A stretch of 12,553 bases of DNA, taken from the NCBI GenBank assembly GCA_009923895.1, contig RFSP01000029.1:1-12553 (forward strand), in the 5' to 3' direction. The position numbers and the translations under genes were made by a program. This document shows, piece after piece, positions 7,972 to 12,553 of this stretch. This DNA is from Betaproteobacteria bacterium. Lineage in GTDB: Bacteria > Pseudomonadota > Gammaproteobacteria > Burkholderiales > Burkholderiaceae_C. Numbering within the stretch: the stretch's first letter is position 1; the number at the start of each line of letters is the position of its first letter. Below the pieces are notes generated by a model. It was not told the origin of the DNA, did no database searches, and worked only from the letters and a program-made list of their open reading frames with translations.

Positions 7972-9045
7972 TCAAGCCGTCAGGCGCAGACCGGTGTGGG
8001 CATCAAACAAGTGTGAGCGGCTCCAGTCTGGCAGCAGGCCGATCGTGCTGCCGGGGGCAAATCCATGTCGGTCGCGAAAAACGGCTGACATCTCGGTGCC
8101 GCGATAGCGGCAGGCCACAAAGGTGTCTGCACCGGTGGGTTCGACCGTGATCACTTCCACGGGCAACCCCTTCTCGGCGTCGAGTTGCAAATGCTCAGGC
8201 CGCGTGCCAAACATCACCTCTTGCCCGTCTTGGGGGCGCAGGTGAGCGGGGAAGGGCACTTGGAAGCCTCCATCCAACTCCACGCTCACTGAGGCGCCTT
8301 GGGTCTTCACACGGCCTTTGAGAAAGTTCATCGCCGGCGAGCCGATAAATCCCGCCACAAACAAATTGGCAGGTTCGTCATAGAGTTGCAAGGCAGGGCC
8401 CGACTGTTCTACGCGGCCATCGCGCATCACCACGATTTGGTCGCCCATGGTCATGGCTTCAATCTGATCGTGCGTCACGTAGATGGAAGTGGTCTTCAAG
8501 CGCTGGTGCAGCTCCTTGAGTTCCGTTCGCATGGCCACGCGCAGCTTGGCATCCAGGTTGGAAAGGGGCTCGTCGTACAAAAAGACTTGAGGGTCCCGCA
8601 CGATAGCTCGGCCCATGGCCACACGCTGTCGTTGCCCGCCCGAGAGTTGGCGTGGATAGCGGTCCAGCAGGGGGCTCAAGCCCAAAATCTCCGCGGCACG
8701 CTGCACCTTTTGGTCCATGGTGGCCGCATCCACCTTGGCCAGCATCAGGGCAAAAGACATGTTTTGCTTCACCGTCATGTGCGGATAAAGCGCGTAGTTC
8801 TGAAACACCATGGCAATGTCACGCTGCTTGGGCGGCACGTCGTTGACTTTGCGCTCTCCAATCAAAATATCGCCGTCGCTCACATGTTCCAGCCCGGCAA
8901 TCATTCGCAGCAAGGTGGATTTGCCGCACCCCGAAGGCCCCACCAACACGGTAAAAGACCCGTCGGCGATGTCAATGTCCACACCGTGCAGCACCTCGGT
9001 GTCACCAAATCTCTTCTTCACCGACCTGATCGAAACGCTGGACAT
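7972..9045 (-). CDS. Sugar ABC transporter ATP-binding protein (UgpC/MalK/SmoK-like)
   Basis: A 357-residue ATPase: Walker A GPSGCGKST (36-44), Q-loop FQNYALYPHM (Q82), signature LSGGQRQR (134-141), Walker B VFLYDEPLSNLD (154-165, catalytic E159) and switch H192 (YVTHDQIEAM). After about residue 235 comes the TOBE/MalK-type regulatory domain with GSPAMNFL and FGTRPEHL, which marks the CUT1 family. It energises uptake with the two permeases. The start is the ATG at 9045, preceded by AAGGA nine nt upstream. The frame is open 50 codons further, but that extension runs through the promoter region, lacks family similarity and is rejected. This is the first gene of the eight-gene operon; the next begins 84 bp later. 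Confidence 0.94.
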   Translation of the reverse strand: MSSVSIRSVKKRFGDTEVLHGVDIDIADGSFTVLVGPSGCGKSTLLRMIAGLEHVSDGDILIGERKVNDVPPKQRDIAMVFQNYALYPHMTVKQNMSFALMLAKVDAATMDQKVQRAAEILGLSPLLDRYPRQLSGGQRQRVAMGRAIVRDPQVFLYDEPLSNLDAKLRVAMRTELKELHQRLKTTSIYVTHDQIEAMTMGDQIVVMRDGRVEQSGPALQLYDEPANLFVAGFIGSPAMNFLKGRVKTQGASVSVELDGGFQVPFPAHLRPQDGQEVMFGTRPEHLQLDAEKGLPVEVITVEPTGADTFVACRYRGTEMSAVFRDRHGFAPGSTIGLLPDWSRSHLFDAHTGLRLTA

Positions 9046-9097
9046 GCTCGTTTTTCCTTGAGGCATGGGCCGACCGGCGGCCCTCAAAGTGCAGCAG

Positions 9098-9126
9098 GTT
9101 GTATGACCAAGCTGCGAGGCTGTCAA
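9098..9126 (-). promoter_or_regulatory. Sigma70-like promoter of the transport/catabolism operon
   Basis: On the minus strand a perfect -35 box TTGACA (9126-9121) is followed after exactly 17 bp by TACAAC (9103-9098), which matches four of six -10 positions. Transcription would begin near 9091, giving a leader of about 46 nt before the ATPase ATG at 9045. Spacing, orientation and location upstream of the first gene all agree; the start site itself is not proven. Confidence 0.6.
9099..9110. promoter_or_regulatory. Candidate GntR/FadR-type operator overlapping the -10 box
   Basis: The 12-mer TTGTATGACCAA fits the T-N-G-T-N3-A-C-N-A pattern known for FadR-subfamily GntR regulators and is an imperfect palindrome resembling TTGGTATACCAA. 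It covers the -10 box of the minus-strand promoter, the ideal place for a repressor relieved by a sugar-acid inducer. GntR regulators of this kind commonly control uronate and aldonate operons. No regulator gene is in the window, so the assignment rests on pattern and position alone. Confidence 0.4.
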
Positions 9127-9155
9127 TGGGCGCTGTCCCTCGGTTTTTGGGGGGG

Positions 9156-9176
9156 ATGAGTCAGGTTTGCACTCAT
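9156..9176. promoter_or_regulatory. 21-bp dyad, candidate second regulator site
   Basis: ATGAGT and ACTCAT form a perfect 6-bp inverted repeat separated by 9 bp. It lies in the divergent intergenic region, centred about 75 bp upstream of the predicted minus-strand transcription start and about 70 bp before the plus-strand start codon. That is a plausible position for an activator of one operon or a regulator of both. I could not identify a convincing plus-strand promoter around it, so its role is open. Confidence 0.3.
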
Positions 9177-9236
9177 AAGGCAGGGTCGTGTTCACGTGGA
9201 CAATGCCACTGTGTTGGGCAATGAATTGGGGCAGGC

Positions 9237-10250
9237 ATGAAGATTCTGGTCACGGGAGGCGCGGGTTTCCTCGGGGCTCGTTTGGCGAGGACTTTGCTGG
9301 CCCGGGGGCGGCTGCAAGGCCAATCGATTGAACGGCTGGTCATCGCCGACCAATTTCCTGCCCCCCCAGACCTGGCCTCAGACCCTCGGGTCGAGGTGCG
9401 AACGGGCCCTTTGCTCAGTCAATGTGCCGATCTGGCTCAGGAGTCTTTGGGTGGCGTCTTCCACCTGGCATCGGCGGTCTCTGGCGAATGTGAACTCGAC
9501 TTCGAGTTGGGATTGCGGTCAAACCTGGACAGCACCCGGGCGCTGCTGGACGCGCTTCGTGCAGCCGCAGGGCGGTCCAATGCGGCCGTGCCGCGCGTGG
9601 TTTTCTCAAGTTCCGTGGCCGTTTTTGGCCCGGATCCGGCCGTGCCCTTGCCCAAGATTGTCCAAGACCACACCTTGCCGGCCCCCCAAACCAGCTACGG
9701 CACCCACAAGCTCATTTGTGAGCACTTGGTGGCTGACTACACCCGCAAAGGGTTCATTGACGGTCGCAGTGCCCGGCTCATGACCGTGACCGTGCGGCCG
9801 GGTCGACCCAATGGAGCGGCCAGTTCCTTTTTCAGCGGCATCATCCGAGAACCCCTGGCAGGAGAAGAGGCCATCTGTCCGGTCTCGCCAGAGGTGTCCC
9901 ATCCTGTGTCCTCTCCCCAACGCACGGTGGATGGCTTGATCGCCGTGTTTGAGGCGGACAGGGAGGCCTTTTTGGGGCGACTGGCCTTGAACCTGCCGGC
10001 ACTCAATGTCACCGTGGCGCAAATGCTCGATGCCCTGGAACGGGTGGCGGGCAGCGCGGTGCGTCAGCGCGTGAAATTCGTGCGCGACGAGCGCATTGCG
10101 GGCATTGTGGCCAATTGGCCCCAAGGCGCCCAAGGCGAGCGGGCGCTGCGACTGGGCTTGACCCCTGAGGCGCATTTCGACGACATCATCCGTCAGTACA
10201 TCCACGACTGCGCCTCCAACCCGGCCGCACTGAAAGGGCTCGCCTCATGA
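9237..10250 (+). CDS. NAD-dependent epimerase/dehydratase-family (extended SDR) protein, D-erythronate dehydrogenase (DenD)-like
   Basis: A 337-residue extended SDR: the glycine motif GGAGFLG (7-13), acidic D38 (VIADQF) favouring NAD+, FHLASAVSGE (75-84), catalytic S125/S126 with Y154 and K158 (SYGTHK), and VRPGRPNGAAS (187-196). The pattern DYTRKGFIDGRSARL..TVRPGRPN..SFFSGIIREPL..CPV resembles the DenD group, known to oxidise D-erythronate at C2, more than nucleotide-sugar epimerases. It begins the plus-strand operon, 191 bp from the divergent ATPase gene; the ATG at 9237 follows a GGGGCAGG tract. Its stop overlaps the next start (ATGA). None of the usual partners (OtnK/OtnC-type kinase or aldolase) is nearby, so the enzyme may have been recruited to oxidise another sugar or sugar acid. 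Family sure, substrate unsure. Confidence 0.8.
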   Translation: MKILVTGGAGFLGARLARTLLARGRLQGQSIERLVIADQFPAPPDLASDPRVEVRTGPLLSQCADLAQESLGGVFHLASAVSGECELDFELGLRSNLDSTRALLDALRAAAGRSNAAVPRVVFSSSVAVFGPDPAVPLPKIVQDHTLPAPQTSYGTHKLICEHLVADYTRKGFIDGRSARLMTVTVRPGRPNGAASSFFSGIIREPLAGEEAICPVSPEVSHPVSSPQRTVDGLIAVFEADREAFLGRLALNLPALNVTVAQMLDALERVAGSAVRQRVKFVRDERIAGIVANWPQGAQGERALRLGLTPEAHFDDIIRQYIHDCASNPAALKGLAS

Positions 10251-10999
10251 ACCAGATCGATCTTCGCGGCCGCGTGGCGGTGGTCACCGGGGGTGCCCGC
10301 GGCATCGGCTGGGCCATCGCACATCGCTTTTTGCAGTCGGGCGCACAAGTGGTGCTGTGGGATGTAGACGCTCAAGAGCTCCAACAAGCGGTCGAGAGCC
10401 TTTCAGCCTTTGGCACGGTGTCGGGCCAAGCCGTGGAGTTGACCGACGACGCGGCCGTGGCCCGCACGACGCAAGCCACTGTCGCCCACGCAGGTCGCAT
10501 CGACATTCTGGTCAACAACGCGGGCATCACGGGTGGCAACGGCTTGACCTGGGAATTGGATCCTCAGGTCTGGCGGCGCGTGGTGGACGTGAACTTGATC
10601 GGCCCCTACCTGACTTGTCGCCACGTGGTACCGGTCATGCTGCAACACAACCAGGGCCGCATCGTCAACATCGCCTCCGTGGCTGGCAAAGAAGGCAATC
10701 CGCAGGCCTCGCATTACAGCGCCAGCAAAGCAGGGCTCATCGCCTTGACCAAGTCACTGGGTAAAGAACTCGCCACGCGAGGCATTTTGGTCAACGCAGT
10801 GACGCCTGCCGCGGCCAAAACGGCCATGTTTGACCAAATGACCCAGGCCCACATCGACTACATGTTGGGCAAAATTCCCATGGGTCGTTTCTTGGAAGTT
10901 CAAGAGCTCGCAGCCATGGTGGCCTGGCTTTCCAGCGATGAGTGCTCTTTTTCCACGGGGGCTGTGTTTGACATCACCGGGGGGCGCGCGACGTACTGA
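10247..10999 (+). CDS. Classical SDR family oxidoreductase, probably sugar or sugar-acid dehydrogenase
   Basis: A 250-residue FabG-like SDR: TGGARGIG (14-21), D39 after beta-2 (LWDVD) favouring NAD+, NNAG (90-93) and catalytic S144, Y157, K161 (YSASK). The end is FDITGGRATY in place of the usual DGG-x-x-x tail, an unusual aromatic C-terminus that may reach toward a partner subunit's active site, as C-terminal residues do in some SDR tetramers. The ATG overlaps the DenD-like stop by four bases, and its own stop overlaps the cupin ATG by one base, so all three are translationally coupled. It could be the first-step sugar 1-dehydrogenase or a second 2-keto-3-deoxyaldonate dehydrogenase. I infer involvement with the divergent catabolic operon from position only. 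Confidence 0.84.
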   Translation: MNQIDLRGRVAVVTGGARGIGWAIAHRFLQSGAQVVLWDVDAQELQQAVESLSAFGTVSGQAVELTDDAAVARTTQATVAHAGRIDILVNNAGITGGNGLTWELDPQVWRRVVDVNLIGPYLTCRHVVPVMLQHNQGRIVNIASVAGKEGNPQASHYSASKAGLIALTKSLGKELATRGILVNAVTPAAAKTAMFDQMTQAHIDYMLGKIPMGRFLEVQELAAMVAWLSSDECSFSTGAVFDITGGRATY

Positions 11000-11379
11000 T
11001 GGACACCTTCACCCAAGTCATCCTTTTTACAGACACCGACGGCCGGGCCCGATTTCGCGAAGAGTCCATCCCCATGGACGAAGGCACGCCCCTGTCGCGC
11101 TTGTCAGCGGTCCAAGGCGTGTCAGGGTTGCAGCTGCGGCGCAGCCCGGTGGGCTTTCGCAGCGAGTTCCATTGCACGGGCACACCGCAGTGGGTGTTTA
11201 TTTTGGAAGGCCAGATGGAGATTGGCTTGCAAGACGGCACCTCCCGCATCTTCGGCCCCGGCGAGCACTTCTACTCGGCAGACGTGTTGCCCTCGGGAGC
11301 CGTTTTTGATGCCCGGGTGCACGGCCATTGGAGCCGTCAAGTGGGCTCCGACCCCTTGGTCACTGCGTTTGTGCGCTGA
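10999..11379 (+). CDS. Small single-domain cupin protein of unknown function
   Basis: A 126-residue protein with a single cupin barrel: the first motif region is FHCTGTPQWVFILEGQMEIGLQDG (57-80), followed by FGPGEHFYSAD (85-95). The classical first-motif HxH metal ligands are replaced (TPQ precedes WVFILEG), though H58, H90 and the HGH at 108-110 remain as possible ligands. Cupins of this size act as sugar isomerases or mutarotase-like helpers, lactonases or binding proteins, and many sit in carbohydrate operons. It is last in the plus operon, starting within the stop of the SDR gene (TGATG), and ends just 3 bp from the convergent argF stop. No function can be assigned; a role in the same sugar-acid pathway is inference from coupling. 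Confidence 0.78.
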   Translation: MDTFTQVILFTDTDGRARFREESIPMDEGTPLSRLSAVQGVSGLQLRRSPVGFRSEFHCTGTPQWVFILEGQMEIGLQDGTSRIFGPGEHFYSADVLPSGAVFDARVHGHWSRQVGSDPLVTAFVR

Positions 11380-11382
11380 GGC

Positions 11383-12315
11383 TCACTCCACCGCGCCCAG
11401 CAACAGCCACTCCATGAGGGCCTTTTGCACGTGCATGCGGTTTTCTGCTTCATCCCACACCACCGACTGCGGACCGTCAATGACCTCGGCCGTCACCTCT
11501 TCTCCTCGGTGGGCGGGCAGGCAATGCATGAACAAAGCTTTTGAGTCAGCCACGGCCATCATCTCTTCGTCCACGCACCAGTCCACAAAGGCTTTCAGAC
11601 GTTCTTCGTTCTCGGCCTCGTAGCCCATGCTGGTCCACACGTCGGTGGTCACCAAGTCCGCACCGGCACACGCGTCCAGCGGATGGTTGAAGACCTGGTA
11701 GCAGCGAGAGTCCGACACCCCCGCCACGCCCGGATCCACCTCATAGCCGCTGGGTGTGCTGACGTGCACCTTGAAGCCCAAGACCTCGGCCGCTTGCAGC
11801 CACGTGTTGGCCATGTTGTTGCCGTCACCCACCCAAGCCACCGTCTTGCCCTCGATGGAGCCCCGGTGTTCGATGTAGGTGAAGATGTCTGCCAGCACTT
11901 GGCAAGGGTGGTACTCGTTGGTCAAGCCGTTGATGACGGGCACGCGCGAGTGGGAGGCAAATCGCTCGATCTTGGCCTGTTCGTAAGTGCGGATCATCAC
12001 AAGGTCCACCATGCGGCTGATGACCTGTGCGGTGTCTTCAATGGGTTCAGCGCGTCCCAAGTGGGTGTCACCGGTGGTGAGATTCACCACCGAACCGCCC
12101 AACTGGTACATGCCCGCCTCAAAACTCACGCGCGTGCGTGTGCTGGCCTTTTCAAAGATCATGGCCAGCGTTCGGTCGGCCAGCGGTTGGTACTTCTCGT
12201 AGTTCTTGAAGCGCTGCTTGATGACTCGGGCGCGCTCAAACAAATGGAGCAATTCGGCCTTGCTCAAGTCCTTGAACTGCAAAAAGTGCTTCAAGGCCAC
12301 GGTCTTGGCATTCAC
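11383..12315 (-). CDS. argF: Ornithine carbamoyltransferase
   Basis: A 310-residue cytoplasmic enzyme that converts ornithine and carbamoyl phosphate to citrulline in arginine biosynthesis. Diagnostic motifs are the carbamoyl-phosphate loop STRT (58-61, in FEKASTRTRVSFE), HPCQ (136-139), DVWTSMG (225-231) and HCLPAHRGEEV (264-274, with catalytic Cys265). I chose the GTG at 12315: it gives MNAKTVALKHFLQF, the usual betaproteobacterial beginning, and overlaps the argD stop by two bases (GTGA context), implying coupled translation. The longer frame to 12474 is read in the wrong frame over argD and is rejected. The gene ends 3 bp from the convergent cupin stop, so there is no room for a separate terminator. 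It is a core housekeeping gene and marks the chromosomal flank of the catabolic island. Confidence 0.96.
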   Translation of the reverse strand: MNAKTVALKHFLQFKDLSKAELLHLFERARVIKQRFKNYEKYQPLADRTLAMIFEKASTRTRVSFEAGMYQLGGSVVNLTTGDTHLGRAEPIEDTAQVISRMVDLVMIRTYEQAKIERFASHSRVPVINGLTNEYHPCQVLADIFTYIEHRGSIEGKTVAWVGDGNNMANTWLQAAEVLGFKVHVSTPSGYEVDPGVAGVSDSRCYQVFNHPLDACAGADLVTTDVWTSMGYEAENEERLKAFVDWCVDEEMMAVADSKALFMHCLPAHRGEEVTAEVIDGPQSVVWDEAENRMHVQKALMEWLLLGAVE

Positions 12316-12455
12316 GATTGCGGCTCCGCCAAGAACGCTTTGACCAAGGGGGCCAGACGAGCCACCACTTCTTGTGCCTCTTGCAGCGTCATGATCAAGG
12401 GCGGAACGAGGCGGATGACATTGTCGGCTGTGACACTGATGAGCAGTCCGGCTGC
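12312..12455 (-). CDS. argD: Acetylornithine aminotransferase, C-terminal fragment
   Basis: The minus frame ending in TGA at 12312 encodes AGLLISVTADNVIRLVPPLIM, then LQEAQEVVARLAPLVKAFL to the stop. This is the C-terminal end of ArgD-type PLP aminotransferases, which close with GLLINVTAD-x-VVRLLPPL and a final helix; the enzyme makes N-acetylornithine in arginine synthesis. An argD-argF order with overlapping stop and start is common in betaproteobacteria. Only about 47 residues are visible; upstream of about 12455 the frame stays open but no longer reads like ArgD, so the gene is cut by a sequence discontinuity as well as by the window edge. Confidence 0.78.
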   Translation of the reverse strand, partial: AAGLLISVTADNVIRLVPPLIMTLQEAQEVVARLAPLVKAFLAEPQS

Positions 12456-12553
12456 CGCACCGGCCCCGAGCCATGCATAACGGGACCGGTTCGGAGGAGC
12501 GTGATAGAAGTCGGAGTCGCCAATCGCCCGGCGTACTTCACGAGGAGTGACCG
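12456..12553 (-). other. Unrecognised terminal sequence, likely chimeric
   Basis: Read in the argD frame this stretch gives VTPREVRRAIGDSDFYHAPP, then NRSRYAWLGAGAAAGLL. It is not ArgD: the expected domain before AGLL carries the small-domain motif G-x-G-L-M-x-G-x-E. The Gly/Ala/Leu run instead resembles the start of a membrane segment after a basic cytoplasmic region. I do not recognise the protein. The change falls at an Ala-Ala-Gly-Leu-Leu stretch that would fit both sequences, as expected for joining at short shared sequence. A true gene fusion is much less likely. Confidence 0.5.

Noticed and set aside
6751..8016. Long plus-strand open frame of 421 codons opposite the binding-protein gene
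   Set aside because: It is antisense to a clear Tat-exported binding protein and the ATPase end, is rich in His/Gly/Val/Leu with no family motifs, and is the kind of shadow frame GC-rich codon bias creates.
9046..9195. 50-codon N-terminal extension of the ABC ATPase
   Set aside because: The extension crosses the predicted promoter, has no family similarity, and the ATG at 9045 has a good ribosome binding site and gives the standard MalK-like start.
12316..12474. 53-codon extension of ArgF to an ATG at 12474
   Set aside because: The same bases encode the ArgD C-terminus in another frame; GTG at 12315 gives the normal ArgF beginning.
1..12553. CRISPR array, insertion sequence, tRNA or phage genes
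   Set aside because: I saw no regularly spaced repeats, transposase or integrase motifs, tRNA-like cloverleaf or phage structural genes; the window is almost fully coding for metabolism and transport.

Overview
The window looks like a GC-rich betaproteobacterial genome segment, probably Burkholderiales and most likely Comamonadaceae. This is inferred from codon use, protein character and the argD-argF neighbourhood; no search was run. It reads like a metagenomic contig, because both extreme tips appear to be foreign or chimeric sequence.

Layout: (a) Bases 1 to about 96 encode an internal piece of elongation factor Ts of alphaproteobacterial type, joined in frame to a RidA-family protein (to 426) that lacks its own N-terminus. 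(b) A short hairpin-bearing gap (427-487) separates convergent genes. (c) A minus-strand operon of eight genes (9045 down to 488) encodes a CUT1-type sugar ABC importer (ATPase, Tat-exported binding protein, two permeases), an IlvD/Edd-type aldonate dehydratase, two short-chain dehydrogenases (SDRs) and a fumarylacetoacetate-hydrolase-family enzyme. (d) A 191-bp divergent promoter region (9046-9236) holds a good sigma70-like promoter for the minus operon, a GntR/FadR-like palindrome over its -10 box, and a second 21-bp dyad. (e) A plus-strand operon (9237-11379) encodes a DenD-like extended SDR, a classical SDR and a small cupin, with overlapping start and stop codons. (f) argF (ornithine carbamoyltransferase) lies convergently 3 bp beyond the cupin gene and is preceded by the last codons of argD. 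The rightmost ~95 bases do not look like ArgD.

How the genes work together: the minus operon fits non-phosphorylative 'diketo-hydrolase' sugar-acid catabolism. A sugar or aldonate is imported, dehydrated to a 2-keto-3-deoxyaldonate by the IlvD/Edd enzyme, oxidised at C4 by an SDR closely resembling 2-keto-3-deoxy-L-fuconate dehydrogenase (DHRS6-like), and split by the FAH-family hydrolase into pyruvate plus a 2-hydroxyacid (lactate from 6-deoxyhexoses, glycolate from pentoses). The divergent operon supplies two more dehydrogenases and a cupin of unknown step. No lactonase and no transcription regulator lie in the window, so the substrate and the control protein remain open.
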